Assembly (NCBI GenBank): GCA_030789695.1
Contig: CM061139.1
Coordinates: 105,250,837-105,314,836, forward strand
Direction of reading: 5' to 3'
Length of the DNA: 64,000 nucleotides
Source: Scilla litardierei
Taxonomy: Eukaryota > Streptophyta > Magnoliopsida > Asparagales > Asparagaceae
Part shown: in pieces, positions 1-11,396 of the stretch
Numbering within the stretch: position 1 is the stretch's first letter
Layout: every line of letters begins with the position of its first letter
The notes under the pieces: model-generated
What the model was told of the DNA's origin: nothing
Seen by the model: the letters and a program-made list of their open reading frames with translations, nothing else
The model's database searches: none
Position numbers and translations under genes: made by a program

Positions 1-843
1 GCTATGATGCCTAATGAGTCTATTGATGCTATGTTTTCTCGTTTTGCAGATATTGTCAATCCACTGAAATCCTTAGAGAAGGACATCCCAGAGGAAGATC
101 TGGTCGGAAAGATTTTATACTCCTTATCTGGCGATTGGATTCAAAAGAGGACGGCGATCGAAGAAGCACATGATTTGGCAGATATCAGTTTCGAGAAGTT
201 AATGGGAAAATTAATGGCTTATGAGGTTCAATTGAAGATGGCCAATGACAGCACACCAAAGATGGAAGAGAAACCTAAGAAGGAGGAAACAAAGGAAAAG
301 AACTTAGCTTTTCAAATCTCCAAAATGCTCAAGGAGGAGATGAATGAATCAGATGATGAAAGCATGGCCCTTGTTACAAGGAAATTTGTGAAATTCATGA
401 AAAACAACAAAAGAAGGACGGGAAGCATTTGGGGAACCAAGAAAAATGAAGAAAATGATGGAGAAAGTTCTGCACCTCAGTGTTTCAGATGCAACAAGAG
501 AGGGCACATGAAAGCAGAATGTCCACTTCTGAAAGGAAAAGGAAAGGAAAAGACTGGTGATGGAGAAAAGAGAACATCAAAGCGAGGAATGGTGGCTACA
601 TGGGAAGAAAGTGACGCAGAAGAGCTCTCCTCAGATGATGACTGGAACGACAACACTGGAACTTGCTTTATGGCTGGAAACGAAAAGGTAAAAATTAGCT
701 CTCTTGTTCAAAGATTTGATGATGAAATGAATATTAGTGATGATATGTTTTCTAGCATGGAGGAAGCTTATGAATTTCTTGTAGAACTCCTTCAAGAAAT
801 GGGTCCTAAATTTTTTAAACTAAAAAAGTCCGTGATTCATTAA
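1..843 (+). pseudogene. gag: gag of Copia-1 (partial, N-terminus outside window)
   Basis: Nucleocapsid/capsid protein of a copia element, which packages element RNA in cytoplasmic particles. The frame is open from base 1. The first part resembles the UBN2-type gag fold (an amphipathic helical stretch ending in a MAYEVQLK-like segment, about residues 1-80). It is followed by a charged linker and a CCHC zinc knuckle (CFRCNKRGHMKAEC, about residues 160-175) and then an acidic, serine-rich tail. The frame ends at a TAA at 841-843. The downstream sequence in another frame continues the coiled-coil tail, so a one-base shift near 826, within an A/T-rich stretch, probably caused the break. The true start codon is upstream of the window. 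Confidence 0.8.
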
Positions 844-1590
844 AAGATGAACTAGGGAGCATGACAAGAGAGAGAGATGAGCTATTTGTTAAGTGAAAAG
901 AACAAAAGGAAATAATATATAATTTTGATGAAACCCAACTAGAAACAAAAACCTTAGAGTTTGACCATGTTAATCTCGCTAAAGAATTAAAAGAGAAAAT
1001 TAGTATTCTTAGTTCTAAAGATTCTGAAATAAAATTATTGAACCTAAAAGTTGCTAGCTATGAAGAAAAATTGGAAGAGCTTGAAAAAAAAAATCTAATT
1101 TAATAAAAGGAAAACACATAGCCATCGATTCTGAAGCTAGTGAAAAAGAAAAAAGATATGAGACTAAGATTAGTGAACTTGAGAATGAAAATCAAAATCT
1201 TAGCTTGACGTTAAAGAAATTCACAAATAGCCAAGAAAGCTTTAATAAGATGATAAATGGGCTTAATGAACAATCTAGTAAACATGGTCTTGGCTTTCAG
1301 AAAAAACAACCTAAGAAAAAAACTAGGAAGATCATTGAAAAGAATTTTGCAACAGACATGAGCTTTGAACATTGCATGCACAAAAATCATATGTCATCTA
1401 CTAATAAGCATTTCAATGTTACAGGTTTTTATTGCAACAAAAATGGGCATGTTATGTATGATTACTTGGCCAGATATTATCCTGCATATTTCATATGGGT
1501 TCCAAAGCATCGTACTAACAATTGTGGATCCAAAATCTGGTTACCAAAGGGTGCATCTTCGTTTGCAGGTGCATCTTCAAGTGGAAAATG
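844..1590 (+). pseudogene. broken gag C-terminal coiled-coil and second zinc-knuckle region
   Basis: Across several frames this stretch reads as a Lys/Glu/Leu-rich coiled coil, a pattern also seen at the end of the related gag at 42005-43718. It is broken by stop codons near 894 and 1100. A partial frame at 1205-1591 contains a decayed second knuckle (FYCNKNGHVMYDY, second cysteine lost) followed by a WVPK motif, the usual SIRE boundary between gag and protease. No start codon here is likely to be used. I read it as the remains of the gag C-terminus, not as a separate gene. Confidence 0.6.
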
Positions 1591-2060
1591 ACAGCATTTG
1601 GTACCTTGATAGCGGTTGCTCGAATCACATGACGGGCAACGAATCCCTCTTCACGACGCTATCAAGGAAAGATGGAGGGACGGTTATTCTTGGAGATGGA
1701 AAGAAGTGCAAAATCTTGGGTAAAGGTAACATTGGTAAGCATCCTCTTGTGGTCATTGAAAATGTTAATCTTGTTGATGGTTTAGCACATAACTTGTTAA
1801 GTGTGAGTCAGCTATGCTCTATAGGCCTTAAGGTTCATTTCAAAAATGACAAAGTATATATTTTAAAAGATGATGATATTCTTTTCAAGGGTACATCTTA
1901 TAATAACATCTATACTATCAAACTTAGTGATTCAAATAATTTAAAATGTTTAGTTGCATCACATGAGACTAGTTGGCTTTGGAATCGAAGATTAGGCCAT
2001 GCCGGTATGGACCTAATCTCAAAGCTTGCTCGAAAGAAACTAGTGAGGGTTTACCTCAAA
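1591..2060 (+). pseudogene. aspartic protease and integrase N-terminal zinc-binding part, Copia-1
   Basis: Frame 3 shows the copia protease motif YLDSGCSNHMTGN near 1600-1640 (catalytic DSG), then the conserved NLLSVSQLC segment. The integrase zinc-binding start ([10 protein letters not shown]) follows near 1975-2005. The matching downstream half of the HHCC finger ([12 protein letters not shown]) sits in frame 2, so a frameshift lies near 2040. The protease would cleave the Gag-Pol polyprotein in the particle. Protease and integrase are therefore no longer in one frame. Confidence 0.75.
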
Positions 2061-4651
2061 TTAGCTTTGATCGGGATAAGCTTTGTGATGCATGTCAACT
2101 AGGTAAACAACATAAAAGTAGTTTCAATCCTAAAAATGTTGTAACTACTTCTAAGCCATTGCAACTGATACATTTGGATTTATTTGGACCCACAAAGGTT
2201 GCTAGTTTTGGTGGTATGCATTATTGCTTTGTTATTGTCGATGACTTCTCATGTTTTACCTGGGTTTATTTTTTGACACACAAACATGAAACTTTTGATG
2301 TTTTCAAAATGTTTTGTAAAAAGGTTGAAAATGAAAAAGGTTTTTCAATTGTCAAAGTTAGAAGTGATCATGAAGGAGAATTTGTTAATACTAGCTTTGA
2401 TGATTTTTGCATTTCAAAAGGTTGTTCACATAATTTTTCTGCCCCGAGGACACCACAACAAAATGGGGTGGTTGAGAGGAAAAATCGTACTTCGCAAGAA
2501 ATGGCTAGGACCATGATTCATGATTACAAATTGCCTTTATATTTTTGGGCTGAAGCTATACATACTTCTTGCTATATTTTAAATCGTGTGTCCATTAGAC
2601 CCATTTTGAAGAAAACACCTTATAAGCTTTATAGAGAGTTGACTCCCAACTTATCACATTTAAAACCATTTGGATGCAAATGCTATATTCTGAAAGTTGG
2701 CGAAAATCTGGATAAATTTGTTGCTAAATCCGATGAGGGTATTTTTGTTGGCTACTCACCACATAGTAAATCTTATCGAGTATTTAACAAAAGAACTCTT
2801 ACTATTCAAGAAACTGTGCATATGAAATTTGACGAGAAAAGTGCTATTAATGAGTCCTCTAGTGCTGCAGAATCTGCAGATATTACAGGTGGTTTGGATG
2901 GACTGGAGATAAACACTAGCAATTCCAATGATCAAGAGAATAACAATGATGGTGTACCAAAAGAAGCAGAAGCTACTACGTCATCACAAGATCTCCATAG
3001 GGATTTGCGCTTTAAGAAGGATCATCCAAAGAATCAAATCCTTGGAGACACGACGGAAGGTATACGTACTAGAAGTAGCTTTAATTTGATGGTTAACTTT
3101 ACATTTATATCCATTTTGGAGCCTAAAAATGTTGATAGTGCTTTAGAAGATTCCTATTGGATTATGGCAATGCAGGAGGAATTGTCACAATTTGATAGGA
3201 ATCAAGTTTGGGAACTTGTTTCTAAACCAAAAAATCAAACAATTATAGGCACTAAATGGGTATTTAGAAACAAACTTGACGAAATGGGACATGTTGTGCG
3301 CAATAAAGCAAGATTAGTTGCACAAGGTTATAACCAAGATGAATGGATTGATTTTGATGAAACATTTGCTCCTGTCGCAAGATTGGAAGCAATTAGGATG
3401 CTTTTAGCATTCGCTAGTTTCATGAAATTCAAACTCTTTCAAATGGACGTCAAGAGTGCCTTTTTGAATGGAGTTTTATCTGAGGAAGTCTATGTCAAAC
3501 AACCTCCTGGGTTTGAAGACTCCATCCACCCGGACTATGTTTTCAAGCTTAAACGTGCTTTATATGGGCCCAAACAAGCTCCTAGAGCTTGGTATGAGCG
3601 ACTTAGTAAATTTTTGCTTGAAAATAATTTTTCCATAGGAAAGGCGGATAAAACTCTATTTGTTAAACATCAAAATAAAGATCTACTTGTAGTACAAATA
3701 TATGTTGATGATATCGTTTTTTGTGCTACTAACAATCTACTGTGTGAGGAATTTGCTTCATGTATGTCTAGGGAATTTGAGATGAGCCTGATGGGTGAAC
3801 TTACATTCATGCTTGGTTTGCAAATCAAACAATGTGAGGACGGAATTTTCATCAATCAAGCAAAATATGCAAAGGAGTTAGTGAAGAAGTTTGGACTTGA
3901 AAATGCTAAGGAATGCTCTACTCCCATGGCAACGACGGCAACGATGGATAAAGACGAAAAAGGAAAGAAAGTGGATGAACGCATGTACCGAGGTATGATT
4001 GGTAGCCTATTATACTTGACAGCTAGTAGGCCTGATATAATGTTTTGTGTATGTTTATGTGCAAGGTTTCAATCTTGTCCAAAAGAGTCCCATCTTTCTT
4101 ATGTTAAAAGAATAATTCAATATGTTAAAGGAACCTTAGATTTTGGTTTATGGTATCCTTGTTCCACATCATTTGAGCTTGTAGGATATTGTGATGCGGA
4201 TTTTGCGGGAAGTAAGACCGATCGTAAGAGTACCACGGGCACTTGCCAACTACTAGGTATGTCTCTTGTTTCATGGTTCTCCAAGAAGCAAAACTCCATA
4301 GCATTGAGTACAACTGAAGCCGAATATGTTTCAGCAGGTTGTTGTTGTGCTCAAATTCTATGGATGAGACAAACCCTCAGAGACTACGATCTTACTTTCC
4401 AACCTACAACCATTTGGTGTGACAACAAGAGTGCTATAAATCTATCTAAAAATCCTATTCTACACTCTATGACAAAACATATTGATATTCGTCACCACTT
4501 CCTTAGAGATCATGTTGATAAGAAAGATATCTCTTTAGGATATATTGATACAGAAAAACAATTAGCCGACATTTTCACCAAACCCTTAAACCAAAAACAA
4601 TTTTGCTTCATTCGAAGGGAGTTAGGGATTATGTCACTAATTGAGCATTAG
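1973..4651 (+). pseudogene. pol: integrase - reverse transcriptase - RNase H of Copia-1
   Basis: This is an open frame of 892 codons, but it is only the downstream part of pol. Integrase: second half of the HHCC finger near residue 36, then catalytic Asp near 69 (LDLFGPT), Asp near 132 (RSDHEGEF) and Glu near 168 ([10 protein letters not shown]). Reverse transcriptase: [23 protein letters not shown] and the catalytic YVDD at about 577-580. RNase H: CDADFAG near 741, STTEAEY and the DIFTKPL tail. The usual [11 protein letters not shown] reads [11 protein letters not shown]. Together these activities copy element RNA into DNA and insert it. The frame is intact, but it is cut off from protease and gag by upstream frameshifts. 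The first methionine is not a real start. Confidence 0.9.
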
Positions 4652-5861
4652 CATGCATATCCATGCACATACACATGCTTACTTATTGTACCTAAGCCAC
4701 ACACTATTTCATCTTAATGTGGGTTTGGTCATTCTTGTTATGTGCATGCATGATCGTCATCACTATTATTGATTTTGGTTGAGACTTTGATATGAACCTT
4801 GTTAGACATCTTAGACACATTAAAATGTTTTTGATGATGATGCACCATATTACTGTAAAATCCCCATGCTTGAATTATTAATAAAAAAAGTGAAACTTGT
4901 AATCATGCCAAATTGTACGAATCAAATAGATTGATTGAGTCTTATAAACTATGGAGACAATTGAATGTGCTTAGATTCTAAAGTTTCTGAATTTATATTT
5001 TATCTTTACAATTTTGTGCGCTTAAATCTCTATGGAAAATTATTTAGTAGGAGTCGAGTATGTGATGCATTCATGCATCACTATTCTGAGACACCAACAT
5101 TGTAATAATAATATATATAAAAAAATTCTATGAGCATTTATAAAAAAATAGAAAAAGAAAAAGAGAATAGCAAAACATCTTCAAATATACTACATTTGAT
5201 ACCGGCGGCTAGTAACCGGATTTCGGGGGTTTGTTGAGCAATGCGTATGAAATATGGTAGATGAAGCAACCACTTAGCGCACCTCAATTCCAAAGGACCC
5301 GAAATTTAACACCATGGTATCCCTTGATTGGTGTCTCCCTACACATTACTTATTGATTATTCCATAGTAACGAAGGCTCACAAAACGTATTAGATAATTT
5401 TATATTTTCATCTCTTAAGTTTCTAAGCACCCTTCATATTGTCAAAGTGTTTCATAATACAACATCTTCTTGTTAGATTTCATACAACGATCGTATGCTT
5501 TCAATGCTCATGATATTTGTTATACTTTAAGTTCATGGGGAATAAGCATTAATATGAGCATCGTCATCAATTTCTTATTTCTTCGATTTGTAAACATGTT
5601 TCATGTCTCATTCTTAACCTCTTCAATTTGTGTGATCTTTTCGATTAATGGCAAAAGGGGGAGAAGAAAAAAAATAGCAGAAAAAATAATGGGGGAGAGA
5701 TGCACATTTTAAGGGGGAGCTTGTCACAACTTTTCATGAGAAGCACATCGATAGGGGGAGCTTTATATGAAGTTTATAATCGTGTGCATTATATGACTTG
5801 CTCTTTAATATAATTTCTCAATTTTTCTAGGCTTGTTTGCCATCATCAAAAAGGGAGAGAT
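4652..5861 (+). other. Copia-1 3' untranslated region with repeated polypurine tracts
   Basis: No coding frame is supported here. AGGGGGAG-type purine tracts occur near 5653, 5711 and 5752, and the tract abutting the LTR (AAAGGGAGAGA, about 5849-5860) is the likely plus-strand primer. No envelope-like ORF is visible, unlike in Copia-2. Confidence 0.6.
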
Positions 5862-7448
5862 TGTTGGCCTATTTAGTTCACTAAATAGGTCATACGAGTT
5901 AATTTTGATGATGACAAACAAGTCGTGTGACTAACGTCTTTCATTAAGTGATTACAGGGAGCAAAGCGCAAAATAAATTTTATTTGCAAGAGGAAGCGTG
6001 TATGTGGACATTGGTGCAAAAGGGAAATTCAAATGAAGACTTGAATTGGTCAAGTAACTGATTGGTTACTCAAGGGATTATCTACTTGAATTCAAACTCC
6101 ATGTTCTCATCCTAAACTCATCACACTTGGTCGTCCATTTTAAACTTCTATTCGGTCTCATCCAAAATCTATCTCTCCAATCACAAATCTTAAACTGCCG
6201 CATGATCTCCATTAATTAGCCTCAGCTGATTTTTTTTGAAGTGGAGGCGCAACGCAATCTTTCGAATTACAAACTGCCGTAACATTATAATTCAAAAAAT
6301 TCTGTTGCCTTGTGATGATGCGTCACGCACACAAAATGAGGAAAGTTTTGAAAACAAACTTCCACACAAAACAATTACACAGAGCCGAATTCTTTCTATA
6401 TAAAACGGAACACACAAAGAAAAATTCTTCAGAGCCCTGGGTTTTGGTTTAGTGCGGCTTCCTCCTTGAAAATCCACAGGTCACGCACCATTACATTTTT
6501 TCTTTGATTCTATTGGTGGTGCTTTTGAGTTTTAAAATTCATGCACAAAATTCCTTGCGTTCTCACTTCCTTGTGTGGTGCTCTCTGACAGAGGCACACA
6601 TTAAAACATCCATTGAATAAATCATTGACCATCAATTTTCTGTGTGCTTCAACCCAACACAACTCACGGCAGGGAAGGCTTCTTCAAAAATTGTGCAAGG
6701 AAAAGCCATACCACGCACGCATGCATTTGTGATTTATTGTTTTGAAGCAAGATCAGGCCGTAAAGGATATAGGGGGCCTTCAGAACATCATCCACAAGAG
6801 GGGCTTACGGCAAGGGGTTCTTCAAGCAAGTTCAAGCTTTCAACGTCTACAAATCTGTCTTGATCGCGCATCCGACTTCGTACGCTCATATCTCCTGATC
6901 CAGACATCGGATCGACGAGCCGTTTGCGCCCACGCGACCACATCTTCATGCCCTTCGTAACGGTGATAGATTCCTTTGCTCAGTTCTCAGAATTATATAT
7001 AGTTCGGGCGTTTTTCTACAGATCGGCCACTGCAGAATTCAGATTCGCGCAATCATCTTCCGAAGACTATATCTTCCAATCCAGACATCGGATCAGCGAA
7101 CCGTTTGCGCCCACATGATCACGATCTCACAAACTTCATCACGGTGATATCTCTCTGATTTTTCACTACAGTATTAAAGCTATTTGAATATGTTTTAGTT
7201 GTGAGATTGTATTAAGAATAGCTTTACTCTGAAGCTATCTCTGCACTTTAACTCTTGAAATATATTTGTGTACGGTGAGATCACTACCCGTAAGTGTGAT
7301 CGGTTTTATTAAGGGAAATCCTCATAGGTCTTGGGGTCGGAGTTTTGGCAGGGAGCCACTCCGTTAAAAAAATATCTGTGTCTGATTATCTCTGTGTTTG
7401 TGATTATTTTTAAATTTGTGCCACGCACCCTATTCACCCCAATCTAGG
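5862..7448 (+). repeat. 3' LTR of Copia-1 (right end truncated)
   Basis: The LTR begins TGTTGGCC directly after the purine tract and has the SIRE-typical TTTTGATGATGACAAACA about 45 bp inside. A TATA box (CTATATAAAA) lies near 6397. The right part has the CTATTCACCCC...TCTAGG sequence that normally lies 30-50 bp before a SIRE LTR end, but the expected GATCCAACA terminus is missing. Sequence from about 7449 belongs to another repeat. No palindrome array is seen upstream of its TATA box. Confidence 0.75.
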
Positions 7449-7790
7449 GTGTTTTTCATTAATTACGCAAGATTTTATGTAGCTAAGTATTTGACCATTC
7501 GATCTAATCGAATCAGTTTAAATTCTTTTGTCTTTTCGTTCTTTACTTTATCAGACTTGTATTTTATCAAGAACATGTGTCTTAATAAAATATACGAATA
7601 ACTTGTTTTGGTTAATATAGACTCTGGTACATCAGTATGTACGAGACTGAGTTCGACAACTCATTCTCCCACTGTCTTACAGATGGGTTTCGGCTATTAT
7701 ATCTAAGAGGCTAAGACTCACAAATGTCCGTAGACTTCATAATACGAGAGGTCAGACCCCTCTTTATGTGACTTGTGAAGCTTAATCTCT
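7449..7790. repeat. fragment homologous to part of the solo LTR at 36387-38483
   Basis: About 330 bp here match 37850-38176 closely in the same orientation. Shared landmarks are GACCATTCGATCTAATCGAA, ATTCTCCCACTGTC and GAGGTCAGACCCCTC. Similarity stops after TTGTGAAG in both. It is therefore a truncated piece of that unassigned LTR family abutting the broken end of the Copia-1 LTR. Confidence 0.7.
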
Positions 7791-8243
7791 CGATACGGCC
7801 TAGTCTAATTTTACCATGTAAGTTTGCTACTATCTTGTGTATTTATATATACTAACATTTAATATATTATAGTTATCACAAATTACTTAACACAAAAAAC
7901 ATTGCTTCAGAAGCAAGGTGGCGACATTCGTCAAAGTGTGCTAGACGTTTTTGTATTACAATTTATTCTGAAATCGTGACATCAAAATATGTCACATTTT
8001 CATTTCCTCCTACTTATGCCTTTACTAATGATAAATTAAACTATTTAATTCGATTGACTTTCCGAAGTGCATTCTTCCTTTTCTAAATCACATTTAGATA
8101 TCAACATAAATAAATAGCTATGCAAGCATCTTATGTATCCAAACGCTTGAGCTTTGAAATCTTGAGTGTAGCTCAAGAAGTTGCTTGTCTCAAGATCCGG
8201 TTGGGATACATAATCTTGCACCGCTCATGCGCTCGTATTCGAC
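7791..8243. other. unassigned sequence, no feature recognised
   Basis: AT-rich DNA between the LTR fragment and the Tekay-1 LTR. I see no coding frame, tandem repeat or element terminus. Confidence 0.4.
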
Positions 8244-8929
8244 TGTAACGGTCAGTTTCCGATCGTACTTTCTTTGTGCACGTGCTCTTGATCGTGCACG
8301 TGTTTATTTTTGACTTTATTTGATTTTGAACATTATTGTGTGATATGTTTTCGTGATCGTCTCTGAGAGTATTAGATTGTGGAACAACTTTGGAACGACA
8401 TATCTCGAGTCATTCTTCCACGATACTAACTTATTTGATGTGACGTCGCGACTTTCTGTTTTGACGCGAGACGTTTCTATTTTTAGTTTCGTCTCTCGAC
8501 GTCGAAATTTAGATCCGTCTTCTCCACTCTCTTTCTTTCGTCGTCTCGAACACCCTATAATTATTTTACAATTTTTGGACTTAATTTGACCTATTTTCTA
8601 TTTTTTTTGAAAGTTTTAAATAATTTTTAAAACCTATTTTTATAAGTGTTTTAATTAGAATAAAATTCCTATATTATAATAACGTATTAAAGAATTTTTA
8701 GACCAAATTTCAGAATTTTTGGCCGCACCCATCTCGTGTGAGGGAGAGAAGAGTAAATTTATTTTAAATTAATTATTTTAATTATTTAATTACGTTTTTC
8801 TTGAACCCTAACCCTAACCCTAGCTCTAACCTATTTATATTAGCCCTAGGATAGGTTAATTCCGCATTACAAAAACCCTAGCCGTCAAAAACACCTTCCC
8901 AACGTTCGTCGCAACGTTACGACGATCGC

Positions 8930-9350
8930 CCCAGTGCACGACCGGAGCTCACCCCCGCACATCCCCATGCACGACCGAAGCCGCTCCCCGCATCGTCGCT
9001 CGCAGCGCTCCGCTGCAAGCCCCCCTCCCCCCCGCTGTCGAACCGCTCTGACCGAGGCCATCTCTCGGTCTGACCGAGAGAACAGCCCGCACAGCCGCAC
9101 CTCTCCGCATCCGATCCGCATCACCAAGCGCCCGACCGAAGCCGCTCCCCGCACCGACCGAGAGACCGCTCCGCATCGCCCCGCAGCGCTGCAGCGCCCG
9201 TTCCCCCCATGTCCGACCGAGAGGCCCGCTCGGCCTGACCGAGGATTCCCCTCGCACCGCCGCTGTGACCGACCCCGCTGCGCTGCAACTCGCACGACCG
9301 AGAGCTCCTCTCGGTCTGACCGAGAGGAACCCCCGCACCAGCAGTGAACG
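8930..9350. repeat. GC-rich tract with repeated GACCGA words and palindromes
   Basis: The words GACCGAGAG, GACCGAAGC and CGCTCCCCGC recur many times. Two nearly perfect palindromes stand out: CTCTCGGTCTGACCGAGAG near 9063 and CCTCTCGGTCTGACCGAGAG near 9307. Long open frames occur on both strands across it, but they are arginine/proline/serine-rich low-complexity translations of GC-rich repeats. I do not call them genes. Confidence 0.6.
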
Positions 9351-10224
9351 ACCGACGGCCGTTCGTCGCAAGTTGGTTTCTCCCACACCAACTCCTGTGG
9401 TGGGCCCCCCAAGTTCTCCAGAGGTGTTGTGGTTCCCCCATTGACCCCTAGCACTGCTGTGGGCCCCACTTGGACGTGCTACTTCGCGAATTTGCCGTCT
9501 ACGACGTTGCGACACGTCGTAGGCCTTCGTCGCAAGTTTCGACTCTTGGGGAATCGTGCGAGGACCAGATCTGAAGCTGAGGAGTCCTCCGATCAGGCAC
9601 GACATCCATTCTACGACAAACACCAGTTCAGGTTGGTCCCCCGAAACTCGTAGAAACCCCCACAATAGCTGACTGAACCCGAAACTAAAAACCGTCAACT
9701 TGAACTAAAATTTATTTTCCAGCAGCTGTAAAACGTTGTACGAACTTAGAAAAATCGACAAATGGACTTTGTTGACTGTGCACATAGGATAGATCGTCGA
9801 TTAGGCTGAAACATCAAAAAGTGACTTTTGACGAATAGGATAGTCCCGATAACCTAGAAACGAACCCTAATAGGATTTGATGAATTTGAGACCTGACATC
9901 GTCGCCGTGGGGATATTTCAGACGGACTTCCGTGGACGAGACGCTTGGACGAGACGCTTCGAGAGGACGACACACTCGCCATCACAGGCAAGTGTATCCA
10001 CTTGCACTTTTGGCCGTGCTTAGGCCCTAGTTGATTGGAATTGATAACTGTGAACAAATAGAACCGGACGTGAAATGATAGCGTCCGGGACGACTCCTGC
10101 CGGCTCAGACTTGACGACGAAGTCTGAGCCTGACAACAACAACTTTTGATATTGTAGGGCTATCATGTGTGTGTGTGCGTGTGGACACCCTAGAATAACA
10201 ACGCCCTACACTTGTCGTGTCGTG

Positions 10225-10462
10225 TCCTGTTACACAAAAAAAGCCTTCGGGCATTTTGGATGCTCTCCATGCGAGGGTGATCCCCGTGACTATTATACAA
10301 AAGCCTACGGGCGTTTTGGATGCTTCCCTAGCGGAAGTGATCCCCGTGATACAATAAGCCTTCGGGCGTTTCGGATGCTTTCCCCAGTGGAAGTGATCCC
10401 TGTTACACAAAAAAAATCCTTCGGGCGTTTCGGATGTTTCCCTAGCGGAAATGATCCTTGTA
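10225..10462 (+). repeat. four tandem units of 54-60 bp within the Tekay-1 LTR
   Basis: Four imperfect units share AAGCCTTCGGGCGTTTTGGA, then a short hairpin (TTCCC-TAGC-GGAA or close variants), then GTGATCCCCGTGA. Units start near 10233, 10299, 10352 and 10408. Two related units (CAGCCTGCGGGCAATAGGGC ... GTGATCC) occur in the Tekay solo LTR near 34690 and 34740, so the motif is older than the split of these LTR families. Confidence 0.75.
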
Positions 10463-10839
10463 AATCTTGTCCTGAGTTCTTGGGTTTGGGGTTGGGTTGA
10501 GCGTGCACACGGCAAGAGGGTCTGATCCCCCTCGAACCGTAAGGCGTGAACCCTTTCGTGTCTCACTTGTCTTGTCTTGTCTTGTCCCGTCACATCCCGT
10601 CTTGTCTTGACACCTGTAGGTTAGTCCCGTAGTTGGTAGCACACGCTACAACTACTACTTGTTGCGCTTTACTTTCCTGCGGTGTTACTTCTGTTTGTTA
10701 CTCAGTTATAACCCCAGCATGCTAATCAACCAGTAAAACGTTGTTTAAAAGTTGATACACTTGTAGTTTGGTCTAACCCTTTGTGTAGACCTGACCTGAC
10801 GTACAGTTCCTTCTTTTGGTTCTGTACATCAGGTGTTGA

Positions 10840-10930
10840 GCCAGAGTACGTCGACGAGGCGGACTTGCCAGCTGACGGAGAGCCGGAGGACGTTGATCCG
10901 GAGTACGACCCCGAGGAGGACCAGAGTTAG
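10840..10930 (+). other. short acidic reading frame ending DQS-stop in Tekay-1 LTR
   Basis: A Glu/Asp/Pro-rich frame ends in DQS and a TAG stop. The same ending appears in the other two Tekay LTRs (28522-28632 minus, 34981-35088 plus), where the frame begins with ATG. Here no ATG precedes it in frame nearby. Whether it is translated is unknown. Confidence 0.35.
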
Positions 10931-11272
10931 AGGCCTCCAGTTGCTGATCCAGAGTTCTGTTTCAGTTTAGTTTGGGTGTGTAGCACATGTTGTTCTTCTT
11001 GCCTAGGTTGGGTGCTTGCACCAGTAGTTTCTTTTTCTGCAGCTATAGCCCTTCGGGCGTTTTAGACTCTCAGTACTTTTTGGATGTTTATTTTGGAATA
11101 AAATGAAATGCTATCTCTTTCAGTACTTTTATTGTTTCGTACTAACTTACAACGACCTGTTACCTTCGTTTTGGAATACCACAGACGCTTATTGGGTCTG
11201 GGCTCTCTGCCCCGGCCTAAGCGGGCCTTAGTCACGCTTTGCCTCCGACCTTTTGGGAAGCGGGGTGTGATA

Positions 11273-11396
11273 GGTTTTAGTGGTGGCCCATGCAGGTCCC
11301 ACCCTTCTACGAATACAGAACAATCGAAGTATTGAAATTCATTGTATTATCATCCAATAATTGTACGAGTCTAACCTCTGTGTTTCTGTCAATAGG
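11273..11396 (+). other. leader between Tekay-1 LTR and gag
   Basis: The expected primer-binding site (complement of the initiator Met tRNA, TGGTATCAGAGC) is not recognisable right after the LTR end. Only a TGGTGGCCC-like sequence is present, so the site is decayed or the LTR end is slightly misplaced. A TTTCTGTCAATAG just before the gag ATG resembles a splice acceptor, but no partner is evident. Confidence 0.4.

Larger units (their letters stand above)
1..7448 (+). mobile_element. Copia-1: SIRE-like Ty1/copia retrotransposon, 3' part
   Basis: The element enters the window inside gag and runs through protease, integrase, reverse transcriptase and RNase H (copia order: integrase before RT) to a 3' untranslated region and a 3' LTR. 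The SIRE/Maximus assignment rests on the long LTR, the gag with a lysine-rich coiled tail, repeated GGGGGAG purine tracts after pol, and an LTR that begins TGTTGG with a TTTTGATGATGA motif shortly inside. Reading frames change at least three times between 800 and 2100, so this copy cannot make an intact polyprotein. The 5' LTR lies outside the window. The 3' LTR loses its expected CAACA end near 7448, so no target duplication can be checked. Confidence 0.85.
8244..11272 (+). repeat. 5' LTR of Tekay-1 (about 3.0 kb)
   Basis: It begins TGTAACGG, as the related LTRs at 32983 and 28173 (reverse) begin TGTAACGA, and ends GCGGGGTGTGATA where those end GCGGGGCGTGACA. The terminal CA has apparently become TA. 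Inside are a telo-box-like run (AACCCTAACCCT near 8804), a GC-rich palindromic tract (8930-9350), a four-unit tandem repeat (10225-10462), a short acidic reading frame (10840-10930) and a likely polyadenylation signal AATAAA at about 11096. Confidence 0.7.

Noticed and set aside
8803..8821. AACCCTAACCCTAACCCT as telomeric repeat
   Set aside because: Fewer than three units inside an LTR; better read as a telo-box-like leader motif common in plant promoters.
8885..9698. Long overlapping open frames on both strands
   Set aside because: They are arginine/serine/proline-rich translations of a GC-rich repetitive LTR tract, present in several frames at once, without any domain.
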